From the NCBI RefSeq assembly GCF_013141715.1, contig NZ_WHOA01000165.1, positions 62,001 through 126,000 on the forward strand: 64,000 nt of DNA. Reading direction: 5' to 3'. Origin of the DNA: Paenibacillus phytorum. Lineage in GTDB: Bacteria; Bacillota; Bacilli; Paenibacillales; NBRC-103111. The notes beneath the pieces are model-generated. The model made no database searches. It saw only the letters and a program-made list of their open reading frames with translations, and was not told the origin of the DNA. Below, piece after piece: positions 24,256 to 32,389 of the stretch. Position 1 is the stretch's first letter. Every line of letters begins with the position of its first letter. The translations under genes and the position numbers were made by a program.

Positions 24256-25116
24256 TTAGCCCTTCACCGCACCAACCGTTACACCTTCTAAGAAGTACTT
24301 TTGCAAGCTGAAGAAAAGAATAAACATCGGCAGTGCAGAGATCGTAGCACCCGCCATCATCGGAGCGATAAACGTCGTATTGGCGAAGCGGAAGTTTTTG
24401 AGTCCAACTTGGATCGTCTGCATATCCATAGTATTTGTGACAAGAAGCGGCCAGAAGAATGTGTTCCAGCTATCCATAAACGTTAGAATCGCCATGACGG
24501 CAAGCACGGTTTTGGACAAAGGTAGAATGATTCTCCAATAGATCGTGAACTGGCTGCACCCTTCGATCTTAGCGCTTTCCATAATCTCGTTTGGGATGCT
24601 GCTCATAAACTGTTTAGCCAGAAAAATATTATATACAGTAACGATACCCGGCATAATTAGCGCGCTGTACGTATTTTGCAGCTCGAACACGTTAACAACC
24701 AGAATATACAATGGAACTTGCGTAACTTGGTAAGGAATCATCATGGAGACAAGCAGCACAGCAAACAGTACGCCTCTCCCTTTAAAACGAAGTTTAGAAA
24801 ATGCATACCCAGCCATGCTCGCAAAAATAACATTGGACACCATCACAGTAGTCGCCACGATCAACGAGTTCAAAATCCAACGATACGAATACTCACTGTA
24901 ATCAAAGAAAAATTTAAAGGAAGCGAATGTAAACTTGCTTGGTAAAATGGAGTAGCTCACCGCTCCGGCCTCAACCGGATCAGCAAAAGAAGAAATGACC
25001 ATGAAATAGATCGGAAATATCGTCGCCAAAGCAAAAAGTAGAAGGGCGATAAAAATGATTGAATTACGTATGGTTTTTACTCTAGGTTTTCCTGCATGAT
25101 TGCTGTATAAAGCCAT
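24256..25116 (-). CDS. Carbohydrate ABC permease, MalG-like
   Basis: A 286-residue six-helix permease of the sugar importer in the MurNAc island. Visible are FPIYFMVISSFADPVEAG at the N-terminal side, the docking loop EIMESAKIEGCSQF and the C-terminus QKYFLEGVTVGAVKG, all typical of MalG/AraQ types. It is 16 bases downstream of the MalF-like gene. No ATPase gene is in the operon; such systems usually share an MsmX-type ATPase encoded elsewhere. Confidence 0.87.
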   Translation of the reverse strand: MALYSNHAGKPRVKTIRNSIIFIALLLFALATIFPIYFMVISSFADPVEAGAVSYSILPSKFTFASFKFFFDYSEYSYRWILNSLIVATTVMVSNVIFASMAGYAFSKLRFKGRGVLFAVLLVSMMIPYQVTQVPLYILVVNVFELQNTYSALIMPGIVTVYNIFLAKQFMSSIPNEIMESAKIEGCSQFTIYWRIILPLSKTVLAVMAILTFMDSWNTFFWPLLVTNTMDMQTIQVGLKNFRFANTTFIAPMMAGATISALPMFILFFSLQKYFLEGVTVGAVKG

Positions 25117-25132
25117 TTTTTATCCCCCGCTC

Positions 25133-26038
25133 TTAATACTCGACGTCTTTTCCTGCATATTTAAATTGAATAACCGAAATTCCCGCGATAATAACAGCTA
25201 GAATCAGCGATTGCGCCGCGGCTTTACCGAATTCAAAATAAGTAAATGCATTATTGAAAATCAGTAGACCCACCATGGTAGTGGCATTGTTAGGACCGCC
25301 ACCGGTCATCAGGTACGCGTTTTGGAACACTTGGAAAGAACCGATAACACCCGTCACCAAAAGGAATAACGTAGCTGGTTTCAAAGAAGGAACAACGATG
25401 TGCCACAGCTTTTGAAAAAAGTTGGCTCCGTCCATTTCCGCTGCCTCGTAATACGTATCATCAATGCCGAGTAAACCGGCCAGGTAGATGATAATGCTTG
25501 TGCCATGACTGGACAACCAGGACATCAGAACCAAAGAAAACATCGCCGTTTTGCTTGAGCCGAGCCAGTTCTGATTGGTAAAGCCAAAGAAGTGAATCAA
25601 CTGATTCAAAATTCCGCCTTCCATTGGATCGAAGATCCAAAGCCATACGACGGATAAAGCAACACCTGAAGCAACAACAGGCAAGTAATAAACACCTTTG
25701 AAAAAGCCCTGCGTTTTTTTCCTGAGCGGCAAAATCATAATCGCGATAACCATGGACAAGATCAAGTTAACAGGTACAGTCAAAAGCGTATAGACGACGG
25801 TATTGCGCATTGCTTGCCAAAATAAAGCATCTTTCACCGTAGCGACATAATTGTCAAATCCAACATACGTGGAACCAAGAGGCTTATATTGTTGGAGACT
25901 AATGATAAAGGCGCTAACGACCGGATATGCGGTGAACATCGCAAAAACAACCAAAGCGACGGCAATGAATGCATATCCCCAAGCACCTTCTCCTTTGATT
26001 CCTTTTCTTTTCATCGGTTTAGCGATATTCGTTGCCAT
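25133..26038 (-). CDS. Carbohydrate ABC permease, MalF-like
   Basis: A 301-residue permease. The first membrane segment is AFIAVALVVFAMFTAYPVV, then LQQYKPLGSTYVGFDNYV (typical MalF/UgpA family), with docking loop EAAEMDGANFFQKLWHIV. It forms the permease pair with the MalG-like protein. It lies about 100 bases downstream of the binding-protein gene in the same operon. Confidence 0.87.
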   Translation of the reverse strand: MATNIAKPMKRKGIKGEGAWGYAFIAVALVVFAMFTAYPVVSAFIISLQQYKPLGSTYVGFDNYVATVKDALFWQAMRNTVVYTLLTVPVNLILSMVIAIMILPLRKKTQGFFKGVYYLPVVASGVALSVVWLWIFDPMEGGILNQLIHFFGFTNQNWLGSSKTAMFSLVLMSWLSSHGTSIIIYLAGLLGIDDTYYEAAEMDGANFFQKLWHIVVPSLKPATLFLLVTGVIGSFQVFQNAYLMTGGGPNNATTMVGLLIFNNAFTYFEFGKAAAQSLILAVIIAGISVIQFKYAGKDVEY

Positions 26039-26138
26039 TTTGTCTAACCCCCAAACCTCGTTTCAAAAAACTCGGATTAAAATAGTTCGGATAGCCGCGC
26101 AACAAGCATCACGACTATCCGAGGTTTACAACTTATGA

Positions 26139-27581
26139 TTAATCTTTCACAACGCCGTCTGCGCCAAATGCAGCAATCGCAGCGGTTTTCACAGCTTCAT
26201 ACATCGCTTCAGGAGTAATTTCACCTGCGATCAGACCTTGGAACTTAGGCACGATAACTTCTGTTTCCAATTTAATTGCTTTAGCACCCAGTTCTGTCGG
26301 GATATCCGAACGAGCCGGTGTTGCATTTTTCAGCATGTAGTCAACAGCAGCGATGTTCTCAGGGCTTCTGTCAATTTTCATGCTTTCAGCCGCTTTTTTA
26401 CCGCTTTGCGTAATGTGAGCAGAGAACAGATCACTGTTTGTTGCTGCAGCATTTTTACCGCTAGCTAAGAAGTAAGCAGCTTTTACAACATTCGCTTTGT
26501 GCTCAGCCGTAGGTTCCTTTTTACCGCGGAACGTCATGTAACCGTCAACGACAGTAGCGAATGATGGTTTTGCACCTTGGAAAGTCGGAGCCGGCAATAC
26601 AACATAATCAACTGGGATAGAGTCTTTTACAGCACTTGCATCAGCTGCTTTCAGCTTCGCATTATTAGTCTTAGCGGAATTTTCAAACACCGCAAGACCT
26701 TTACCAGTGATCATCGTTTGACCTGTCAAGAACATGTTCCAACGTTTACCTGCATCTACGGAGCTAAGCTCTTTCGGCATGGAGCCGTCATCAATCAGCT
26801 GACGAAGATCTTTGAGCAATCCTAGGTAGTTTTTGCTAGTGTACGCATATTTCAAATCTTTATTAAACGCATGAGGCATGCCGGCATTTTTCGCCATGAT
26901 ACCCAAGTAGTCAACAGCTGCAACGCCTTTAACAGCGAACACGAAACCATATCGTGTTTTGCCGTTTTCAGTTACGACGCCTTTTTTGACCGCTTGACGG
27001 AATTCATCGTACGTCCAACCGCTCGTTTGTACTTTCTTCCAATCGATGCCGGCCTTTTCCAGGTACGCTTTGTTGCCGCCCAGTGCGTGAACTTCCATGT
27101 ACGCTGGGAAACCGTAAAGTCCTTTGCCGTTCTTCATGTATTCAAGCGGAGCTTTCTCATAATCGTTAATCATCTCAGGAGTTGCTGAATCCGTAATGTC
27201 CATGAGCAAACCTTGCTGCAGATACTTAGGGATGCCGTCAGAGCCTCCGAACGCAATATCCGGCGGGCTGCCCGCATTCACTTGCGTATCCAATTTCTGC
27301 TTCATATCTTCCCAGCTTGCCGGTTCAATTTTCAAAGTCAGATTCGGATACAATGCCGTAAAGTCTTTGGACATTTGTTCGAAAGTCTTTTGGTAGTTCG
27401 GTGAAACTGGCGGCAGCAAAGCAGTAATGGTGTCTTTAGCTGTTGAGGCGCCGGCAGTAGCCGCTGGAGCAGGAGTTCCTGCTGGTGTAGTTGTTGCTTT
27501 CGTACCGGAAGTACCACCACAAGCTGTTAAAGCCATGGTTAAAGCTACGACGGAAGCTAATACGGGCATTTTTCTTTTCAT
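26139..27581 (-). CDS. Sugar ABC solute-binding lipoprotein of the MurNAc island
   Basis: A 480-residue family 1 carbohydrate-binding protein. The signal peptide MKRKMPVLASVVALTMALT ends in ACGG with the lipobox cysteine; a Thr/Ala/Pro linker follows, then ITALLPPVSPNYQKTFEQM. The gene follows murQ by 70 bases, with a stable hairpin in that gap. The context (MurQ, NamZ, MurR, MurK-like kinase) suggests it binds MurNAc or a muramyl disaccharide. I know of no well-established binding protein with that ligand, so this is inference. Confidence 0.85.
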   Translation of the reverse strand: MKRKMPVLASVVALTMALTACGGTSGTKATTTPAGTPAPAATAGASTAKDTITALLPPVSPNYQKTFEQMSKDFTALYPNLTLKIEPASWEDMKQKLDTQVNAGSPPDIAFGGSDGIPKYLQQGLLMDITDSATPEMINDYEKAPLEYMKNGKGLYGFPAYMEVHALGGNKAYLEKAGIDWKKVQTSGWTYDEFRQAVKKGVVTENGKTRYGFVFAVKGVAAVDYLGIMAKNAGMPHAFNKDLKYAYTSKNYLGLLKDLRQLIDDGSMPKELSSVDAGKRWNMFLTGQTMITGKGLAVFENSAKTNNAKLKAADASAVKDSIPVDYVVLPAPTFQGAKPSFATVVDGYMTFRGKKEPTAEHKANVVKAAYFLASGKNAAATNSDLFSAHITQSGKKAAESMKIDRSPENIAAVDYMLKNATPARSDIPTELGAKAIKLETEVIVPKFQGLIAGEITPEAMYEAVKTAAIAAFGADGVVKD

Positions 27582-27607
27582 GAAAATAGACCTCCATTTA
27601 TAGGGAT

Positions 27608-27626
27608 CTTTGAGCGTAGCTCAAAG
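27608..27626 (-). other. Intercistronic hairpin between murQ and the binding-protein gene
   Basis: CTTTGAGC and GCTCAAAG form a perfect 8-bp stem with a 3-nt loop. No T-run follows on the minus strand, so it is not a terminator. Such hairpins before binding-protein genes often mark mRNA processing or 5' stabilisation, raising binding-protein output relative to the upstream enzyme. Confidence 0.5.
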
Positions 27627-27650
27627 TCTCTCCTTTTTATATTGAGTTTT

Positions 27651-28565
27651 TCACACAACTTTGCTAAAAGTACGTATGGCTGTTTTCAAACGGCCGTCAC
27701 ATTGATTCAATGCGCGTTCTGCCTCCACTGCATCCAAACCGGTTTTAATCATCATAATCGCTAATTTGCAATTCATGGAAGCGCTTTCCAAATGGGCAAT
27801 AGCGCACTTTTCATCTACCCCTGTTGCTGCTCTAATGATACGAACAGAACGATCATACAATTTGATATTGCTTGCCTTCATGTCTACCATGAGGTTGTTA
27901 TACGTCTTTCCAAGCTTCACCATCGTACAGGTCGTCAGCATGTTAAGAACCAGCTTCTGTGCTGTCCCCGCTTTCAATCGGGTAGATCCCATAATCGCTT
28001 CCGGCCCAACCACTGGCGCAATACACACATCACAGACAGGCTCTAGTTTCGAATTTTTGTTATTCACTACGCCGATCGTTGCTGCACCAATTTCCTTTGC
28101 TTTTTTCAAACTGGCAATGACGAATTGTGCGCTTCCACTGGCCGTAATTCCGATAACAGCATCCTTGTCTGTCACACCGCACCGTTCAATGAGTGCGATC
28201 CCCTCCTCCGCGTTATCCTCAAAACCTTCAACTGCAATTCTTAGTGCCCCATCGCCACCGGCGATATGACCTTGCACCAGCATGGGGTCAATACCAAAAG
28301 TAGGAGGACATTCAGAAGCGTCGAGCACACCGAGTCTGCCAGAAGATCCAGCCCCTACGTAGAACATTCTGCCACCGTTTTTTAGAACATGATGTAAAAT
28401 ATCAACCGCTTTCATAATTTGCGGTATTTCTGCTCCCACTGCAGCGGGAACTTCAGCATCCTGCTCATTCATTAAACGCAGCATTTGTTCCGTTGTACAT
28501 TCATCCATAATTAGTGTTTTCTCGTTAATCTCTTCCGTAGTCAACCCCGACAGATACTCATCCAT
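27651..28565 (-). CDS. murQ: N-acetylmuramic acid 6-phosphate etherase
   Basis: A 304-residue SIS-domain lyase that cleaves the lactyl ether of MurNAc-6-phosphate to give GlcNAc-6-phosphate and D-lactate. The signature GAGSSGRLGVLDASECPPTFG region (residues about 71-92) is intact, as are IAGGDGALRIAVEGFED and the C-terminal helical block with SMNCKLAIMMIKTG. AGGAGG precedes the ATG at 28565. It is the first gene of the operon, behind its own sigma-A promoter and divergent-type operator, and the key evidence that this island handles cell-wall muramyl sugars. Confidence 0.95.
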   Translation of the reverse strand: MDEYLSGLTTEEINEKTLIMDECTTEQMLRLMNEQDAEVPAAVGAEIPQIMKAVDILHHVLKNGGRMFYVGAGSSGRLGVLDASECPPTFGIDPMLVQGHIAGGDGALRIAVEGFEDNAEEGIALIERCGVTDKDAVIGITASGSAQFVIASLKKAKEIGAATIGVVNNKNSKLEPVCDVCIAPVVGPEAIMGSTRLKAGTAQKLVLNMLTTCTMVKLGKTYNNLMVDMKASNIKLYDRSVRIIRAATGVDEKCAIAHLESASMNCKLAIMMIKTGLDAVEAERALNQCDGRLKTAIRTFSKVV

Positions 28566-28604
28566 AGCCTTCCTCCTATCCTGTTTGTTACAATTTCTAA
28601 TTTC

Positions 28605-28649
28605 ATACTAGCGAAAAATTTCATCATGGTCAATAGTTTTTGAAATTTT
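28605..28649 (-). promoter_or_regulatory. murQ promoter with flanking inverted repeat
   Basis: On the minus strand -35 TTGACC (28633-28628) and -10 TAGTAT (28610-28605) are 17 bp apart. The perfect 9-bp inverted repeat AAAATTTCA (28615-28623) and TGAAATTTT (28641-28649) brackets the -35 box. It is a likely binding site for the MurR/RpiR protein encoded just upstream. Confidence 0.7.
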
Positions 28650-28695
28650 ATTTCTTATTACAATAAACTTTTGATTTTTTATTTTATTTTACAAC

Positions 28696-28736
28696 AAAAA
28701 AAGACAACGACTTGATCTTGCTAAGTCGTTGTCTTT
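28696..28736 (-). terminator. Terminator of murR
   Basis: The arms AAAGACAACGACTT and AAGTCGTTGTCTTT form a perfect 14-bp stem, followed on the minus strand by a seven-T run. It separates murR from the murQ operon although both are on the same strand. Confidence 0.9.
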
Positions 28737-28741
28737 GTCTT

Positions 28742-29608
28742 TTATTTACGATGTTTGCTGCTGGCTATAATATCGTGCGTTTTAGCTAAATATTTCTTCA
28801 CTTTCTTGTATTCCGCACTGGCTACACCCGCAAAAAGTATATCAATTACTGTCAGCATAGCAATTCGCGATCCCATGGCACCGCTTCTGATGGTTACCTC
28901 TGGTGTTGAAATGCTCAAGACGATATTCGCCTTATCTGCTAACTCGCTTTTATTATATTTGGTAATGGCAATAATACATGCGCCATTTTTTTTGGCTATT
29001 TCTAGCGAATCGAGAATTTCCACCGTACTGCCGGAATTCGAAATAAAGATGGCTACATCACTTTTGTCCATCAGCGTAGCTGCCGTGAGCTGGCTGTGCC
29101 CGTCCGTGTAGGTATGGCACATCTTGTTGATTCGTGAAAATTTCTGCTCCGCATCGATACCGACCAGACCGGAAGCACCGATTCCGAAAAATGCAATACG
29201 GTTGCTTTCACGCAGGACTTTTACAGCACGGGCTATTTCATTTTTATCAATGACACTGAGGGTGTCTTCAATAGATTTACTATTATTGCGAGAAATATTA
29301 GAGATTATGACGGATAGATCATCCCCTGGTTGTATATCGGTGTACTGGTCCTTCTCATCATCATCCATAGATCCAATTGAAGCTGAGATACTTACAATAA
29401 AGTTCCGGTAACCTTTATACCCCATCGTTTTACAGAAACGAAGAACGGATGCATCACTGGTCTTCGTCAGCCCGGCAAGGCTTTTAATCGAAAGATGCGG
29501 GATTTCCTCTAAATTCTCCAAAATGTACTCGGCTACCAACTTCTCTACAGGAGTTAGGCTTTCTTTCATATCACGAATCTTTATCAAAATATTATCATTA
29601 ATTGACAT
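28742..29608 (-). CDS. murR: MurR/RpiR-family transcriptional regulator
   Basis: A 288-residue regulator. Residues 1-80 form the RpiR helix-turn-helix (LVAEYILENLEEIPHLSIKS and TSDASVLRFCKTMGYKGY). Residues about 125-260 are a sugar-isomerase (SIS) sensor domain (RIAFFGIGASGLVGIDAEQK, VAIFISNSGSTVEILDS). Known MurR proteins sense MurNAc-6-phosphate. It lies between murQ and the divergent GH4-kinase pair, so it probably controls both transcripts. The ribosome site is weak. Confidence 0.88.
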   Translation of the reverse strand: MSINDNILIKIRDMKESLTPVEKLVAEYILENLEEIPHLSIKSLAGLTKTSDASVLRFCKTMGYKGYRNFIVSISASIGSMDDDEKDQYTDIQPGDDLSVIISNISRNNSKSIEDTLSVIDKNEIARAVKVLRESNRIAFFGIGASGLVGIDAEQKFSRINKMCHTYTDGHSQLTAATLMDKSDVAIFISNSGSTVEILDSLEIAKKNGACIIAITKYNKSELADKANIVLSISTPEVTIRSGAMGSRIAMLTVIDILFAGVASAEYKKVKKYLAKTHDIIASSKHRK

Positions 29609-29656
29609 ATATATTATCTGTTCACCCTATTTTCTCTGAGCTAAAATTTTAATCTC

Positions 29657-29685
29657 ATCATACGTATATTTGCTCAAAAAAACAA
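29657..29685 (-). promoter_or_regulatory. murR promoter
   Basis: Minus-strand TTGTTT (29685-29680) and TATGAT (29662-29657) are separated by 17 bp, a plausible sigma-A promoter about 50 bases ahead of the murR start. Confidence 0.5.
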
Positions 29686-29731
29686 GATTAATATCTAAAA
29701 TAGGACACAATTTCGAATTTTAAGTCAAGAA

Positions 29732-29811
29732 ATTTATTTTCAAAATAAATCCATCAAAGTAAAATTAAATTCCAGTTTATATTGCAGCGTTTCTGAATGC
29801 GATGCTATAAT
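29732..29811 (+). promoter_or_regulatory. Operator palindrome and promoter of the GH4-kinase operon
   Basis: A perfect 19-bp palindrome with 9-bp arms, ATTTATTTTCAAAATAAAT (29732-29750), lies upstream of a sigma-A promoter with -35 TTGCAG (29782-29787), an 18-bp spacer and -10 TATAAT (29806-29811). AT-rich GAAAT/ATTTC-type palindromes also occur at the murQ promoter, fitting joint control by MurR. Confidence 0.65.
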
Positions 29812-29851
29812 AGCAGCGTGATTGAGCTAAATAGGAAGGGTGAATACATGG

Positions 29852-31147
29852 ATGAATAAAAAATTGAAAATAGCGATTATTGGATCGGGAAGCACCTACA
29901 CCCCAGAACTGATTGAAGGAATGATTAAGCGAAAAGACGTATTACCAATAGATGAACTAGTACTCATGGATATTGATACAAGAAAGCTAGACATTGTAGG
30001 CAAACTCTGTGAACGCATGATACAAGCAGCGAATATTCCATGTCGAGTCATCTTAACCGAAAACTTGGATGAAGCGCTGCAGGATGCGGATTTTGTGTTA
30101 TCACAAATTCGTGTGGGTAAGCTGCCTGCCCGCGTACTCGACGAGACCATTCCTCTCAAATACGATTTAATCGGGCAAGAAACCTGCGGAATCGGTGGAT
30201 TTTTTAAAGCTATGCGCACCATTCCCGTTATGCTTCATATTGCCGACCGTATGCAAGAACTGTGTCCGGATGCTTGGCTCATCAATTTCTCCAATCCAGC
30301 CGGCATCATTACAGAAGCGCTGCTTAACCATTCCAAGGTGAAGATGCTTGGTCTGTGCAACGTCCCTTTCAACATGTTCAAGAGCATTCGTGAAACCTTG
30401 CAATTAGACCATGCTAGTTTTACCTATGTTGGACTTAACCATTTAAGCTGGATTACGTCTATTGAGCAAGATGGTAAGGATTATGTGAAAGCAGCACTTG
30501 ATATGGGGCTTAACAGTGAAGCGATGAAGAATATTCCTTCAAGCGGATTTAGTAAAGAGGTCGTTCAGATGGTGGGAGCCATACCTTCTTCTTATTTGGA
30601 ATATTATTACTTCAAAGAGAAGAAGCTAAAATTGCTGAAAGACAGCGAACTAACACGCGGCGAGAAATGTATCCAGATCGAAGAGGAGCTGCTAAACATC
30701 TACTTGGATTCCGAACTCCATTCAAAGCCGGAGCTGCTTTCTACTCGCGGCGGTGCCAATTATTCGGAAGTAGCCATCAGTTTAGTCGATGCCATCTATA
30801 ACGATAAACAAGAGGTACATGTGGTCAACCTGCTTAACAATGGGGCACTAGATTTCATGGAGGACTCCGATGCCGTTGAAGTATGTGCTGTTATTGGTAA
30901 AAATGGCGCCACACCGATCAAAGTTAACGATTTCAATAATCAACATATCATTGATTATATGCGTATGGTCAAAGCCTACGAACGTGAAACCGTGGCTGCT
31001 GCAGTGAGCGGCAGCGAAGATGCCGCCATGCGCGCGCTATTGATGAATCCATTGGTTGGTGACTATGATGCCGCGTATAACTGCTTCAATGAGTTGAAGG
31101 AAGCCCACAGAGACTACCTCCCGCAGTTTTTCGCTAATGAGAAGTAG
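29852..31147 (+). CDS. Family 4 glycoside hydrolase (6-phospho-beta-glucosidase-like)
   Basis: A 431-residue cytoplasmic enzyme of GH4, which uses NAD and a metal to break glycosidic bonds of 6-phospho-sugars. The Rossmann motif is AIIGSGSTYTPEL near residue 9. The metal ligands of the family are visible as the cysteine in LGLCNVPFNMF and the histidine in VGLNHLSWI; FSNPAGIITEA is also conserved. The start is ATG 29852 with AGGAAGG eleven bases upstream. It is cotranscribed with the kinase gene three bases downstream. Here it may split a phosphorylated amino-sugar disaccharide; a plain beta-glucoside role cannot be excluded. Confidence 0.85.
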   Translation: MNKKLKIAIIGSGSTYTPELIEGMIKRKDVLPIDELVLMDIDTRKLDIVGKLCERMIQAANIPCRVILTENLDEALQDADFVLSQIRVGKLPARVLDETIPLKYDLIGQETCGIGGFFKAMRTIPVMLHIADRMQELCPDAWLINFSNPAGIITEALLNHSKVKMLGLCNVPFNMFKSIRETLQLDHASFTYVGLNHLSWITSIEQDGKDYVKAALDMGLNSEAMKNIPSSGFSKEVVQMVGAIPSSYLEYYYFKEKKLKLLKDSELTRGEKCIQIEEELLNIYLDSELHSKPELLSTRGGANYSEVAISLVDAIYNDKQEVHVVNLLNNGALDFMEDSDAVEVCAVIGKNGATPIKVNDFNNQHIIDYMRMVKAYERETVAAAVSGSEDAAMRALLMNPLVGDYDAAYNCFNELKEAHRDYLPQFFANEK

Positions 31148-31149
31148 TC

Positions 31150-32157
31150 ATGAATGATAAAAAGTACATTATCGGTGTCGACGGCGGAAATAGTAAAACG
31201 GACTACTTTCTATTCGATATCCTGGGGAACTTTGTAGACCATATTCATACAGGTACATGCAGTCATGAACAGTTCCACGACGCGTACCTGAGCTCATTCC
31301 GAATCATGAATGAAAATATTCAGCATTTGCTGACGCGCAATCAGTTAACCATGGATCATATTGCAGCCGGTGCTTTCGGATTAGCTGGTGCAGACATTCC
31401 ATCCCAAAAGGAAAATTTATGCAAAGTCATCGAGCGTATCGGCTTTACTCACTATGCCATGGACAACGACTCATTCTTGGGTGTTAAAGCTGGCAGTGAA
31501 AAGGGCTTCGGCATTTGCTCCATTAATGGCTCGGGCTCCTCTACGGGAGGGATTTCTCCAAGTGGAAAGCGCCTTCAAGTAGGCGGTGTTGGCAGTGAGC
31601 TATCTGGGGATGAAGCTGGAGGGTTCTTTTTAGCCAGAAAAGTACTTCGGGCTGTATATGACTTTTTCTACCGCATGGGGCCGGAAACTGGAATGACTGA
31701 ACCCGTCATGAAGCTGCTGCAAATACCCAGTAAAGAATTGTTCATTGAATACACCTTGAACGGCATACAAAAGCGAACAAGTCCCACCACCAAGCTGGTG
31801 CAAATCCTGTTCTCCGCGGCAGATAACGGGGATTCCGTAGCTCTGAATATTATAGATAACACGGCCAAACAACTGGCCTACTCCACGGTTGGCTGTATGC
31901 ACAATCTGGATTTCGACCATGAAGTCGATATCATTCTGGCAGGCTCAGTTTGGGTCAAAGCTGAAAGTCCTTTGCTGCTCCAAAACTTCAAAAATCATAT
32001 TTCAAACTTGACCAATCACAGCTGCAATTACATCCTTCTACAAGTCCCACCTGCAACTGGCGCAGTCCTATGGGCACTGGAACTTGCCTATGGACATCCA
32101 GTGAATTTAGATACTCGTCTGAAAGTGATTGAGGCCGTAGAACAACATGAGACTTAA
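31150..32157 (+). CDS. BadF/BadG-type amino-sugar kinase (MurK/NagK-like)
   Basis: A 335-residue ASKHA-fold kinase. The phosphate-1 loop is VDGGNSKTDYFLFD at residue 10, followed by GAFGLAGAD, GSGSSTGG and GGVGSELSGDEAGGF, as in N-acetylglucosamine kinases of the BadF family. A clostridial member, MurK, phosphorylates both MurNAc and GlcNAc at the 6-position. With murQ and a non-PTS importer nearby, this kinase would supply the MurNAc-6-phosphate that MurQ needs. The start overlaps the end of the GH4 reading region by near contact, indicating coupling. Confidence 0.85.
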   Translation: MNDKKYIIGVDGGNSKTDYFLFDILGNFVDHIHTGTCSHEQFHDAYLSSFRIMNENIQHLLTRNQLTMDHIAAGAFGLAGADIPSQKENLCKVIERIGFTHYAMDNDSFLGVKAGSEKGFGICSINGSGSSTGGISPSGKRLQVGGVGSELSGDEAGGFFLARKVLRAVYDFFYRMGPETGMTEPVMKLLQIPSKELFIEYTLNGIQKRTSPTTKLVQILFSAADNGDSVALNIIDNTAKQLAYSTVGCMHNLDFDHEVDIILAGSVWVKAESPLLLQNFKNHISNLTNHSCNYILLQVPPATGAVLWALELAYGHPVNLDTRLKVIEAVEQHET

Positions 32158-32197
32158 TAGTGAAAAAGTATCGCTATAGTAACTAGCATATGCTAAG

Positions 32198-32324
32198 GGA
32201 ACGACGAAAGCGCTATTTGGACGAAAAACGCCCAAAATCACGAGGAAGAGGAACGACGATGCGTTATATCGCGGTTTTTAGCCTCCGGATCGTTCCAATT
32301 GGACAAATAGCGCTGTCTCGTTCC
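32198..32324. repeat. Nested palindromic intergenic element
   Basis: The outer arms GGAACGACGAAAGCGCTATTTG (positions 32198-32219) and CAAATAGCGCTGTCTCGTTCC (32304-32324) are inverted with a small mismatch. An inner pair, GGAACGACGATGCG at 32250 and ATCGTTCC at 32289-32296, repeats the same end sequence. The GGAACGA/TCGTTCC ends thus occur four times in 127 bases. It holds no gene and lies between the convergent kinase and GHKL genes. It may be a MITE- or REP-like element. Confidence 0.6.
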
Positions 32325-32389
32325 TCTTATTCGATTTCAAACACAGAATTTCAAGAAATAAAGGATCTACGTTCCGCGCCCTTCGTACC

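Noticed and set aside
27766..28269. Plus-strand open frame of 167 codons over murQ
   Set aside because: It is antisense to an intact MurQ signature region, with no start signals.
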